From a bacterium UBA6115 (lineage in GTDB: Bacteria > Bacillota_A > Clostridia > Christensenellales > Aristaeellaceae), in assembly GCA_002428405.1 (NCBI GenBank), contig DIWD01000051.1, positions 17,618 to 38,187 of the forward strand: a DNA stretch of 20,570 nucleotides. Reading direction: 5' to 3'. Under the pieces are notes generated by a model, which had not been told where the DNA came from, did not search any database, and was given only the letters and a program-made list of their open reading frames with translations. Below, in pieces: positions 1 through 7,778 of the stretch (position 1 is its first letter; each line of letters starts with the position of its first letter). A program made the translations under genes and the position numbers.

Positions 1-345
1 GGGCTGGACCCAAGGGCGCGGGATTTCCTGCTGGAAGATGTCCGCCGCCTCAACCGAGCGGGCACCACCATTGTGCTGATTTCCCACGCAATGGACGATG
101 TGGCGAAGCTCGCCACGCGGGTGGTGGTGCTGGAAAAAGGCGCGCTGGTCATGGACGGAAGCCCTCTTGAGGTCTTCTCCCAGTATGAGCGCCTGGGCGC
201 CATGGGGCTTGATGTGCCCCAGGGTTTCAAGCTGGCGCGGCTGCTGCGGGAAAAAGGACTTCAGCTGCCTGACCGCTGCCTGCTGGAGGAGCTTGCGGGG
301 GAATTGGCGGAACTGATCAAGGGAGGTGGCGGGCATGCTGCGTGA
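1..345 (+). CDS. ecfA2: ECF transporter ATP-binding subunit EcfA2, C-terminal part (5' end outside window)
   Basis: This is the C-terminal 114 residues of an ABC ATPase that would energise an energy-coupling-factor vitamin or metal importer at the inner face of the membrane. The visible part opens on the D-loop (GLDP) just after where Walker B would lie, and carries the H-switch in LISHAMDDVA. A short EcfA/CbiO-style tail follows. Walker A, the Q-loop and the signature motif lie to the left of the window. The stop overlaps the next gene, ecfT, by 11 bases, which supports co-translation and the EcfA-EcfT pairing. The assignment as the second ATPase (A2) rather than A1 rests on the usual A1-A2-T order, because ecfT follows directly; that part is inference. 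Confidence 0.88.
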   Translation, partial: GLDPRARDFLLEDVRRLNRAGTTIVLISHAMDDVAKLATRVVVLEKGALVMDGSPLEVFSQYERLGAMGLDVPQGFKLARLLREKGLQLPDRCLLEELAGELAELIKGGGGHAA

Positions 346-1138
346 CATCACCCTGGGCCAGTACTACCCGGTGGACAGCCCGGTGCACCGCCTGGACCCG
401 CGGGCCAAAATCCTGCTCGCCTTCCTGTACATCATCGGGATATTCTTCGTGAAAGACCTGTTGATGTACCTCCCGGTCCTCGCGTACCTGGCGCTGGTCA
501 CCTGGCTGGCCAAACTCCCCTTCTCCATGATGGCAAAAAGCCTGAAGCCCATGCGCATCCTCATCATTTTTACATTTGTGCTCAACCTTTTCTTCGGGAC
601 AGGCAGCCATGAGCTCTTCCGCCTGGGCAGCGTCGTCATCTGGGAGGAGGGCCTGCTCAACGCGCTTCACTTCTCCTTCCGCCTGGTCTTCCTGGTCACC
701 GGCAGCAGCATCCTGACCCTGACCACAGCGCCCGTCACCCTCACAGACGGGCTGGAGCGGCTGGCATCCCCCCTGAAGGTCATCCGTTTCCCCGCCCATG
801 AAATGGCCATGATGATGACCATCGCGCTCCGCTTTATCCCCACGCTCATTGAGGAAGCGGACAAGATCATGAAGGCGCAGACCGCAAGGGGGGCCGACTT
901 TAAGACCGGCAACCTCATGGCGCGCGCGCGGGCGATGATCCCCCTGCTGGTGCCCCTGTTCATCAGCGCCTTCCGCCGCGCGGGCGACCTGGCGATGGCG
1001 ATGGAGGCCCGCTGCTACCGCGGCGGGGAAGGACGCACACGGCTTCACATCCTGAAAATGCGCAGACGGGATCTCATCGCCTTTTTAAGCATGGCGGCCC
1101 TTTTCCTTGTCCTTCTTCTGCCAGGCTTCCTCAAATGA
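335..1138 (+). CDS. ecfT: ECF transporter transmembrane coupling protein EcfT
   Basis: EcfT is the membrane scaffold that joins the two ATPases to exchangeable substrate-binding S components. The protein has 267 residues, the usual size, and opens with the family-typical pattern of short polar leader, SPVHRLDPRAK and hydrophobic helix. Several hydrophobic segments lie at about 25-55, 73-90, 112-135, 155-172 and 246-264. The two coupling-helix Ala-Arg motifs that contact the ATPases are visible: ARG at 184-186 and ARC at 225-227 (in AMEARCY). I chose ATG 335 because GGGAGGT at 321-327 sits about seven bases upstream; an in-frame GTG at 326 would overlap that ribosome site. The stop overlaps truA by four bases (ATGA). 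No S component is encoded here, so the substrate cannot be named. Confidence 0.93.
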   Translation: MLRDITLGQYYPVDSPVHRLDPRAKILLAFLYIIGIFFVKDLLMYLPVLAYLALVTWLAKLPFSMMAKSLKPMRILIIFTFVLNLFFGTGSHELFRLGSVVIWEEGLLNALHFSFRLVFLVTGSSILTLTTAPVTLTDGLERLASPLKVIRFPAHEMAMMMTIALRFIPTLIEEADKIMKAQTARGADFKTGNLMARARAMIPLLVPLFISAFRRAGDLAMAMEARCYRGGEGRTRLHILKMRRRDLIAFLSMAALFLVLLLPGFLK

Positions 1139-1896
1139 CAGACGGGCAAGCCCGCCGGGTGCTGCTCACGCTGGAGTACGAGGGCACCGCCTATGCCGGA
1201 TGGCAGCGGCAGCTCAACGGGCCCAGCGTCCAGGAGGAACTGGAACGTGCCCTCTGCAAGGCAACCGGAAGCAGCATAAATGTCACCGGTGCCAGCAGGA
1301 CGGACGCGGGGGTGCATGCCCTGGGCCAGCGCGCGCATTTTGACACACGCTCTGCGATCCCGGAAGATAAATGGCCTTTTGTGCTCAATGCCCTGCTGCC
1401 CCGCGACATCAGGGTGAGTTCATCCCTGCGGGTTTCCGACGCCCTGCACGCGCGCTTCTCAGCGCGCGGCAAGACCTATGAATACCGGGTCTTCAACCGC
1501 CGCCATCCCAGCGCGCTGCGGAGGGTCTTCACGGCCTTTGTGCCCCAGCCGCTGGATCCGGCCTTGATGCGCTCCGCGCTTGCAGGCCTTATTGGAACGC
1601 ATGATTTCAGCGCGTTCCAGGCCGCGGGCGGCAGCGCCAGGACAACAAGGCGCACCCTGACTGAAGCGTCGCTGGAAAAACAGGGCGATGAGATAGCGCT
1701 GCGTTTATCCGGCGACGCTTTCCTGTACAACATGGTGCGCATCATCGCGGGCACCCTGGTCTACATCGGGCAGGGCAGGCTGGGCACTGATACGTTTTCC
1801 CGGGCAATCAGGACAGGCGACCGCCTCCTGCTGGGCCCGACAGCGCCGGCCTGCGGGCTGACGCTGATGGAAGTCCGCTACGAGGATCTGCCGTGA
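1135..1896 (+). CDS. truA: tRNA pseudouridine(38-40) synthase TruA
   Basis: TruA converts uridines 38-40 in the anticodon arm of many tRNAs to pseudouridine. The 253-residue length is typical of the family. The catalytic motif RTDAGVHA is at 55-62, with the nucleophilic aspartate at D57. The N-terminal EYEGTAYAGWQRQ pattern (14-26) and the later FSARGKTYEYR and FLYNMVRII segments are also characteristic. The start overlaps the ecfT stop as ATGA and the stop overlaps the helicase start as GTGA, so translation is probably coupled through the operon. An ecfT-truA neighbourhood is common in Firmicutes. Nothing is missing or unusual. Confidence 0.96.
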   Translation: MTDGQARRVLLTLEYEGTAYAGWQRQLNGPSVQEELERALCKATGSSINVTGASRTDAGVHALGQRAHFDTRSAIPEDKWPFVLNALLPRDIRVSSSLRVSDALHARFSARGKTYEYRVFNRRHPSALRRVFTAFVPQPLDPALMRSALAGLIGTHDFSAFQAAGGSARTTRRTLTEASLEKQGDEIALRLSGDAFLYNMVRIIAGTLVYIGQGRLGTDTFSRAIRTGDRLLLGPTAPACGLTLMEVRYEDLP

Positions 1897-4172
1897 AGGC
1901 GGACAAGGCGGTGCTCAAGGCATCCGTCCGCGCGCTGGTGGGTTTTTCCTTTTTCCCGCCGGACATCATGCCGGTCTCAAGACAGTTGATGGAGCTGGGC
2001 CGTCAGGGACACCTGGCGCGCCAGGGCGAAAGCCGCGCGAAGGCGGAGGAGATGCTCCGTTGGGAAGGCGAGGCGGAGGGCTTTCCTGTCCAGGTTTCCG
2101 GCCGGATGGATCTCTACGACACGCATGAGTCCCCCCCGCTCATTGAGGAAATCAAGCTCTCCCCTTATCCGCTGCCTGAAGCGTCTCTGCCTGAGCACCT
2201 GATGCAGGCGGTATGCTATGGTTTCATGCTCACGCAGCGGGAAGGCATCCATGAGGTCTGCCTGCGGGTGAGCTATGTCACGCGGTTTGGCGAGGTTGCG
2301 GCATCCTTCAGCGAAATCTGGGAGGAGAGGCGCTTGCGGGATGCCTTTTTCTCCCTCCTTCTTCCCTGGGTCAGGTGGCAGGCGAAGATGCTTTCCTGGA
2401 AAGAGGCGCGCAACGCCTCCCTGGAAGACCTGCCCTTCCCTTATCCCATGTACCGGCCCGGCCAGCGTGAGATGGCCACTCAGGTCTACACGGCCATCAC
2501 GCGCAGGCGCCGCCTGTTTGCCGTGATGCCCACCGGCACCGGCAAGAGCGCCGCCGTGCTCTACCCCGCACTCAAGGCGCTGGGACAGGGCTTGAACGAA
2601 CAGGTCTTCTGCCTCACTGCCCGGGGCACACAACGGGTCTCCGTGCAAAAGGAAGCCGACCGAATGCGCGGGGAGCGCCTCCTCATTCACTCCCTGGTGC
2701 TTTCCGCCAAGGAAAAGCTCTGCCCGATGGAGGAAATGCGCTGCCACCCTGAGCACTGCGGGCGCGCCCGGGGCCATTTTCTGCGCCAGGGCGCCGCTGT
2801 GCAGGAAGCGTTAGGGGCAGACAACTGGGACACGGAGTTCATTACGGACGCTGCCTCCCGGCACATGCTCTGCCCCTTTGAGTTCTCTCTGTCCCTGTGT
2901 GAAATCGCGGATCTGGTCATCTGCGACTATAATTACGCGCTGGACCCCCAGGTCAGGCTGAGCCGCATCTTTGATATTCCGCGCGGGACGACCCTGCTGA
3001 TCGACGAGGCGCACAACCTGCCTGACCGGGCCCGGGACATGCTGTCGGGCACCATCCAGGCGGAACGGTTGTTGCTTTTGCGCCGGGAAGCCGGCAAAAC
3101 CCATGGACGGAACAATACGCTTTACAAGGCCTATACCGCACTGATCAAATCGCTGGGTTCGGCGTCCTCTGACGGGGAAGGGGACAGGCTGCCGGATGCG
3201 GCCAGCGCGCTGCTGGATGAGCTGGCCGATACCTACAGCCCCGGCGGCGCCGGCCTGGCGCGCGACCTCATCGCCTTCCTCTCCGCCTGGCGAAGGGCCA
3301 TGGAGCAGAAGGACGACTACACCATCCTGATAAACCCGGATCCCCGAAAGGGCGGGGTGAGGGTCCTGTGTCTCAATCCCGCCCCGCACCTGCGGGAATA
3401 CACACGGCGCATGGCCGGCTGCGTATATTATTCCGCCACCCTCAACCCGCTGGACGCCATGCGCAGCCTTCTGGGCGGGGACAGGGAGGACGCCTGCCTG
3501 TCCCTGCCCTCCCCCTTCCCGGAAGAACACCTTCTCTCCCTGCAGTTCCCGCTCAACACCCGATACCATTCGCGCGATGCCAGCTTTCTGCCGGCCGCGG
3601 AGGCCATTCTGGCGCTTTTTCATGCCAGGGAGGGCAAGTACATCGCTTATTTCCCTTCCTTCGCCTACCTGCGCTCCATTGAGCCGGTCCTGATGGAAAT
3701 CAGCCCAAACCTTTCGATGATCGTCCAGAAACCAGGCATGGACGAGGCATCCAGAAGCGTTTTTCTGGACGCATTCCTGAAGAGTGAAAGCTGCCTGCTG
3801 GGGCTGTGCGTGCTGGGCGGCGTGTTCGCCGAAGGGGTGGACCTGCCGGGTGAGGCGCTGATCGGAGCGATCATTGTCGGGGTCGGCCTGCCCCAGGTCA
3901 ACCCTGAGCGGGACTGTATCAGGGAGCGGATGCAGGAGGCGCTGGGCGACGGGTTTGGCTTTGCCTACCGCTTCCCGGGCATGCAAAAGGTGCTGCAGGC
4001 CGCAGGCCGGCTGATCCGCTCGGAAGAAGACCGCGGGGTGCTGCTTTTGATGGATGACCGATATGCGCTTCCGACCTATCAGGAACTTATCCCTTCACAT
4101 ATGAAGCTGAAAAGGGTATATTCCAAAGGAGAAATCGCATCCCTTGCCCGGGCATTCTGGGCAGGGGCGTGA
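1893..4172 (+). CDS. XPD/DinG-type Fe-S DNA helicase with N-terminal PD-(D/E)XK nuclease-like domain
   Basis: This 759-residue protein is predicted to unwind and possibly cut DNA during repair. An N-terminal domain (about 1-180) shows a PD-(D/E)XK core: D73 in GRMD, E86-I-K88 in EEIK, and the Q-x3-Y helix motif at Q105/Y109. The superfamily 2 helicase follows, with Walker A PTGTGKS at 213-219, DEAH at 371-374 and motif VI QAAGRLIR at 702-709. Four cysteines between motifs I and II (C277, C284, C289, C327) match the Fe-S cluster position of XPD/DinG helicases. The GTG start overlaps the truA stop and leads directly into the family-like 'SVRALV' opening. Proteins of this build are widespread in Clostridia, but I know of no established role. 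Nuclease activity is inferred from motifs only. Confidence 0.9.
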   Translation: MKADKAVLKASVRALVGFSFFPPDIMPVSRQLMELGRQGHLARQGESRAKAEEMLRWEGEAEGFPVQVSGRMDLYDTHESPPLIEEIKLSPYPLPEASLPEHLMQAVCYGFMLTQREGIHEVCLRVSYVTRFGEVAASFSEIWEERRLRDAFFSLLLPWVRWQAKMLSWKEARNASLEDLPFPYPMYRPGQREMATQVYTAITRRRRLFAVMPTGTGKSAAVLYPALKALGQGLNEQVFCLTARGTQRVSVQKEADRMRGERLLIHSLVLSAKEKLCPMEEMRCHPEHCGRARGHFLRQGAAVQEALGADNWDTEFITDAASRHMLCPFEFSLSLCEIADLVICDYNYALDPQVRLSRIFDIPRGTTLLIDEAHNLPDRARDMLSGTIQAERLLLLRREAGKTHGRNNTLYKAYTALIKSLGSASSDGEGDRLPDAASALLDELADTYSPGGAGLARDLIAFLSAWRRAMEQKDDYTILINPDPRKGGVRVLCLNPAPHLREYTRRMAGCVYYSATLNPLDAMRSLLGGDREDACLSLPSPFPEEHLLSLQFPLNTRYHSRDASFLPAAEAILALFHAREGKYIAYFPSFAYLRSIEPVLMEISPNLSMIVQKPGMDEASRSVFLDAFLKSESCLLGLCVLGGVFAEGVDLPGEALIGAIIVGVGLPQVNPERDCIRERMQEALGDGFGFAYRFPGMQKVLQAAGRLIRSEEDRGVLLLMDDRYALPTYQELIPSHMKLKRVYSKGEIASLARAFWAGA

Positions 4173-4187
4173 AGAGAGGAAGGGCAT

Positions 4188-4730
4188 ATGGCTGAACTGC
4201 CCCAGTACCGCCTGGGAGACCTGGAAAGGAAACTGCTCACCCTGTACACCCTGCGCGAGCTGGGTTCCTGCACCAATCTGCAGCTGATCGCCTTCATGGT
4301 GGAAAACGACCTGATGAACTATTTTGATCTGCAGGCCGCGCTTCACGAGCTTTGCCAGAGCAGCCAGATCAGGAAGGACAGCATCCTGGGTGATGACCGG
4401 TATGAGATCACCCCTTTGGGGGATGAAGCCATCGGGCTTTTCATCAAACGCCTGGGCAGCAGCGCGATAGAGCGCGTGGAGAAAGCCGCGCCGGATTTCA
4501 AGGAAAAGATCCGCAGGCAGCGGGAGCTGTTCGCGTCCATCAGCCACGCCGGGCGCAATGAATACCACGCACAGATGGGCATTGCCGAGGGAGGGATGCA
4601 GCTGTTGAATTTGGACCTGTCCCTTCCCACGGCGGAGCTGGCGGAGCTTTTCCGCGCCGCCTGGCCAAATAAGGCGCATGAAATATACAGCTTCATTCTC
4701 AGCCGCTTATCCGGCGAGGACCTTCAGTGA
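4188..4730 (+). CDS. DUF4364 family protein (winged-helix-like, function unknown)
   Basis: The 180-residue protein matches the pattern I know for DUF4364, a clostridial family. Its opening (ERKLLTLYTLRELG, then TNLQLIAFMVENDLMNYF) and YEITPLGDEA form a winged-helix-like N-terminal half at about 10-90. A small beta-rich C-terminal half follows (NEYHAQMGIAEGG to the end, roughly 125-178). Members are presumed DNA-binding regulators or tRNA/nucleic-acid-associated proteins, but no target is established. A good ribosome site (AGAGAGGAAGG) lies in the 15-base gap after the helicase gene, and the stop overlaps ispDF by four bases. Its position suggests expression with the operon; a link to isoprenoid synthesis or DNA repair is not shown. 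Confidence 0.88.
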   Translation: MAELPQYRLGDLERKLLTLYTLRELGSCTNLQLIAFMVENDLMNYFDLQAALHELCQSSQIRKDSILGDDRYEITPLGDEAIGLFIKRLGSSAIERVEKAAPDFKEKIRRQRELFASISHAGRNEYHAQMGIAEGGMQLLNLDLSLPTAELAELFRAAWPNKAHEIYSFILSRLSGEDLQ

Positions 4731-5860
4731 AGGTCTGCGGCATCATCGTGGCGGCAGGCGCCGGAGCACGCCTTGAAGCCGGGATGAACAAGGCCCTGGC
4801 GAAACTGGGGGGCGCTCCGCTTTTCCTTTATGCGCTGCGCGCTCTCCGTCCGTTCTGCGACAGGATCGTCCTGGTCGTGAGGGACGGGGAGCGCGGCTTG
4901 TTTGAAGAAGCGCTCATGGCCGCGCGCCTGAGTGTCGACTGCCTGGCATCAGGCGGAAAGGAACGCCAGCATTCCGTGGAAAACGGCCTGAAGGAAGTCC
5001 CCGGGGACGCGGACATTGTGCTCATCCACGACGCAGCCAGGCCGTTTTCTGATCCGGAACTCATCAAAAGGGTGATCATTGGCGCAGAGGCTTCCGGCGC
5101 AGCAATCCCGGTGCTGCCGGTTATGGATACCCTCAGGCGGGAGGAAGCCGGGCTCACCCGGACCCTTTCGCGCGAAGGGGTATTTCAGGTCCAGACCCCC
5201 CAGGGTTTTCGCAGGGATCTCATCCTGAGGGCTTATGCGCAAAGCCCGCTGGACCTAACGGATGACGCCGGACTGGTGGAGCTGCTGGGTGAGAGGGTGA
5301 GTCTGGTGGAGGGGGACGCGCGCAATTTTAAGATCACCCTGCAGGGGGATATGAGGATGGCTGAACAAATGCTCCCCGGCGCTGTGCGGGTGGGAACCGG
5401 TTTTGACACACACCGCCTCGTCCCGGGCCGCGCGCTGGTTCTGGGCGGGGTCACCATTCCCCGCAGCAAAGGGCTGCTGGGCCACAGCGATGCTGACGCC
5501 GCGCTGCACGCGCTGTGCGACGCCCTGCTGGGCGCATGTGCCCTCGGGGACATCGGGCAGCATTTCCCCGACAGTAAAGAGGAGTTCAAAGGCATCTCCT
5601 CGGTGCTGCTGCTTGAAAGAACGCGGAAGATCATGGCCGAAGCCGGCTTTATCCCCCTGCAGTGCGACCTGACCATCATCGCGCAGGTCCCCAGGCTGGC
5701 GCCTTATATTGAAGCGATGCGAATGAACATCGCGCAGGCGCTTGGGCTGCCGGCGGACCGGGTATCCGTCAAGGCCACCACCACCGAGGGGCTGGGGTTT
5801 GAGGGCAGGGAGGAGGGGATCTCCGCCCAGGCCGCGGCATTGGTGCGGGGAATATCATAA
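4727..5860 (+). CDS. ispDF: Bifunctional IspD/IspF: MEP cytidylyltransferase and MECDP synthase
   Basis: This fusion carries out two non-consecutive steps of the MEP isoprenoid pathway. The IspD part (1 to about 218) makes CDP-methylerythritol: AAGAGARLEAGMNKA at 9-23 is the nucleotide-binding loop with K22, DAARPF is at 102-107, and NFKITLQGD near 200 resembles the C-terminal lysine region. The IspF part (about 221-377) cyclises the phosphorylated product. Its metal ligands are D227 and H229 (GFDTH) and H261 (in HSDADAALHAL), and KATTTEGLGF is at 349-358. There is almost no linker. IspE, the intervening enzyme, is not in the window. The GTG start overlaps DUF4364 (GTGA). IspDF fusions are known in proteobacteria and some other bacteria. 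This is the last gene of the operon before a promoter-containing gap. Confidence 0.95.
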   Translation: MKVCGIIVAAGAGARLEAGMNKALAKLGGAPLFLYALRALRPFCDRIVLVVRDGERGLFEEALMAARLSVDCLASGGKERQHSVENGLKEVPGDADIVLIHDAARPFSDPELIKRVIIGAEASGAAIPVLPVMDTLRREEAGLTRTLSREGVFQVQTPQGFRRDLILRAYAQSPLDLTDDAGLVELLGERVSLVEGDARNFKITLQGDMRMAEQMLPGAVRVGTGFDTHRLVPGRALVLGGVTIPRSKGLLGHSDADAALHALCDALLGACALGDIGQHFPDSKEEFKGISSVLLLERTRKIMAEAGFIPLQCDLTIIAQVPRLAPYIEAMRMNIAQALGLPADRVSVKATTTEGLGFEGREEGISAQAAALVRGIS

Positions 5861-5862
5861 CG

Positions 5863-5888
5863 GGAACTGTCAGAAGAGAACAAGTTCC
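5863..5888 (+). terminator. Weak hairpin after ispDF, possible terminator
   Basis: GGAACT (5863-5868) can pair with AGTTCC (5883-5888) across a 14-base loop, directly after the ispDF stop. The stem is short and no clean T-run follows (GTTGTTGCCC), so termination is doubtful. It could simply mark the end of the long operon. Confidence 0.25.
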
Positions 5889-5889
5889 G

Positions 5890-5918
5890 TTGTTGCCCGG
5901 CCCGCTTTATGATAGAAT
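5890..5918 (+). promoter_or_regulatory. Candidate promoter of the HerA-like gene
   Basis: TTGTTG (5890-5895), a 17-base spacer and TAGAAT (5913-5918) form a moderate sigma-A-like promoter. An overlapping alternative -10 is TATGAT (5908-5913). Transcription would start near 5925, leaving a leader of about 58 bases. The -35 is weak (three of six consensus bases), so the call is tentative. Confidence 0.4.
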
Positions 5919-5930
5919 GACGATAAAGCG
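5903..5930. repeat. Perfect 8-bp inverted repeat centred on the candidate -10
   Basis: CGCTTTAT (5903-5910) is the exact inverse complement of ATAAAGCG (5923-5930), with 12 bases between. The repeat brackets the TAGAAT -10 element and the likely start of transcription, the usual place for a repressor operator. No known operator consensus is recognised. Confidence 0.55.
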
Positions 5931-5982
5931 AAATGTCGCATAACAACTGGATATATGGAAAACACGAACGGAGGAAACGAAA

Positions 5983-7728
5983 ATGCTGCTGGACAAGAAA
6001 ATCTGGCTGGGAACAAGCGCCGAGGGACCTGTCGTGATGCTGCCGCAGATGGCAAACCGCCACGGGCTGATTTCCGGCGCGACCGGAACCGGCAAAACAG
6101 TCACCCTGCAGGTGCTGGCAGAAGCCTACTCCCAGCTGGGGGTGCCCGTGTATCTGGCGGATGTCAAAGGCGACCTGGCCGGGCTTGCCAAACCGGGCGA
6201 ACTGAACGATAAAATCCGTCAGCGCATGCAGACGGTGGGCCTTGAGGATCTCATGCCCCAGGGAAGCCCCGTGACCCTGTGGGACGTCTATGGTGTTTCC
6301 GGGCACCCGGTCAGGACCACGGTAAGCGAAATGGGCCCGCTGCTGCTCTCGCGCATGCTGCAGCTCAATGATACCCAGGCGGGGGTTTTGCACATCGTGT
6401 TCCGCATCGCCGACGACGAAGGCCTGCTGCTGATTGACCTGAAGGATCTGCGCGCCATGCTCTCCTACGCGGGCGACCGCGCTGCCGAATACACCCTGCG
6501 CTACGGCAACATCGCCCGGGCGTCCGTTGGCTCCATCCAGCGCGCCATTGCGGTGCTGGAAGACCAGGGCGGCAACCAATTTTTCGGGGAGCCCTCGCTG
6601 GACCTGGCCGATTGGCTGGTCCGGGATGAGTCCGGGCGCGGGATGATCAACATCCTGGCAGCTGACCAGCTCTTCCTGCGCCCCAACATGTATTCAGTGT
6701 TCATGCTGTGGATGCTGGCGGAATTGTATGAGCTTCTGCCCGAACAGGGCGACAGCGAGCTGCCCAGGATGGTGTTCTTCTTTGACGAGGCCCATCTGCT
6801 GTTTGAAGACTGCCCAAAAGAGCTGATGGACAAGGTGGAGCTGACCATAAGGCTGATCCGCTCCAAAGGCGTTGGGGTGTTCTTCATCACCCAGAATCCC
6901 GGCGATGTGCCCTCCTCCATCCTCTCGCAGCTGGCTGCCCGGGTTCAGCACGCGCTGCGCGCCTTCACGCCGCTGGAGCAGAAGGTCATCAAGACCATCG
7001 CCCAGACATTCCGCACCAATCCTGCCTTTGACACTGAGCAGGCCATCACCCAGCTGCAGACCGGCGAAGCGCTGCTGTCCTTCCTGGATGAGGAAGGGGC
7101 GCCTTCCATCACACAGCGCGCGATCATCCTGCCCCCGCAGTCCGCCATCGGATCGATTTCCGATTCACTGCGCAAAACCATCATTGATACCAGTGAGATC
7201 AAAGACAAATACACCAAGACCTTTGACCGCGACAGCGCTTATGAGATGCTCTCAGCCAAGTTTTCTTCACAGGGCATCCAGGGCGCGGCCCGCGTGATCC
7301 TGGAAGAAACCGGCGTCCTGGAACCCATTGCCCAGGCAGAACCAGTGCCGCAGAAAAGCACCATCCAGGTCTTTGACACGGCTACAGGGAAGTATGTCGA
7401 GCGTGAAATGCAATCGGCGGTGAACTACCCGGCGCCGCAGCCCTCCTGGCAGCCCGCGTCCCAGCAGGCCCAGCAAGCCCGCAAGGTGGAGCAGGCGCCC
7501 CCGCCGGTATTGGTATACAACCGCCAGACCGGGCAGTATGAGCCGCAGCACCAGGTGCCCGCCCAGGCGGACACCCAGCCGGTCAAAGAGCCCAAGGTTC
7601 AGAAGACTGTCAAGAGCCTGGGCGAGAAGATGCTGGACAACTTCACCCGCTCCACCGCTTCCGGAGCCGGTTATTCTGTGGGCCGCACCATCACGCGGGG
7701 CATCTTGGGCATTTTCGGTATCAAGTGA
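5983..7728 (+). CDS. HerA/DUF853 (YjgR-like) helicase-type ATPase
   Basis: The protein (581 residues) is a HerA-FtsK superfamily P-loop ATPase of the DUF853/YjgR type. Walker A SGATGTGKT is at 31-39, and Walker B VFFFDEAHLLF starts at 264 with D268 and E269. A sensor-like stretch RSKGVGVFFITQNP begins at 293. A Gln/Pro-rich low-complexity segment (about 472-535) links to the conserved C-terminal tail ending GRTITRGILGIFGIK, as in YjgR. GGAGG just upstream fixes ATG 5983. HerA proteins move or unwind DNA and often pair with NurA nuclease, but no NurA is next to this gene and the role of YjgR proteins is not established. It has its own promoter and terminator, so it is likely monocistronic. Confidence 0.92.
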   Translation: MLLDKKIWLGTSAEGPVVMLPQMANRHGLISGATGTGKTVTLQVLAEAYSQLGVPVYLADVKGDLAGLAKPGELNDKIRQRMQTVGLEDLMPQGSPVTLWDVYGVSGHPVRTTVSEMGPLLLSRMLQLNDTQAGVLHIVFRIADDEGLLLIDLKDLRAMLSYAGDRAAEYTLRYGNIARASVGSIQRAIAVLEDQGGNQFFGEPSLDLADWLVRDESGRGMINILAADQLFLRPNMYSVFMLWMLAELYELLPEQGDSELPRMVFFFDEAHLLFEDCPKELMDKVELTIRLIRSKGVGVFFITQNPGDVPSSILSQLAARVQHALRAFTPLEQKVIKTIAQTFRTNPAFDTEQAITQLQTGEALLSFLDEEGAPSITQRAIILPPQSAIGSISDSLRKTIIDTSEIKDKYTKTFDRDSAYEMLSAKFSSQGIQGAARVILEETGVLEPIAQAEPVPQKSTIQVFDTATGKYVEREMQSAVNYPAPQPSWQPASQQAQQARKVEQAPPPVLVYNRQTGQYEPQHQVPAQADTQPVKEPKVQKTVKSLGEKMLDNFTRSTASGAGYSVGRTITRGILGIFGIK

Positions 7729-7730
7729 TC

Positions 7731-7763
7731 AAAGGCGGCGGCGAAAGCCGCCGCCTTTCTCCT
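7731..7763 (+). terminator. Strong intrinsic terminator after the HerA-like gene
   Basis: A perfect 12-bp stem pairs AAAGGCGGCGGC (7731-7742) with GCCGCCGCCTTT (7747-7758), closed by a GAAA tetraloop. The tail TTTCTCCTATT is only moderately T-rich. It starts two bases after the stop codon and sits 20 bases before pfkA, so some read-through into pfkA is possible. Confidence 0.85.
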
Positions 7764-7774
7764 ATTAGGAGGTG
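7759..7774 (+). promoter_or_regulatory. pfkA ribosome-binding site inside a small inverted repeat
   Basis: The near-ideal Shine-Dalgarno AGGAGGTG (7767-7774) is the right arm of CTCC-TATTA-GGAG (7759-7771). The four-base-pair hairpin (plus a wobble pair) would cover most of the Shine-Dalgarno core and stack directly on the terminator stem. It is small and could be coincidence. Confidence 0.4.
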
Positions 7775-7778
7775 AAAG

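Noticed and set aside
2811..3986. 391-codon open frame on the minus strand inside the helicase gene
   Set aside because: Long antisense frames are expected under GC-rich third positions. The translation has no recognisable domain, and the helicase on the other strand is certain.
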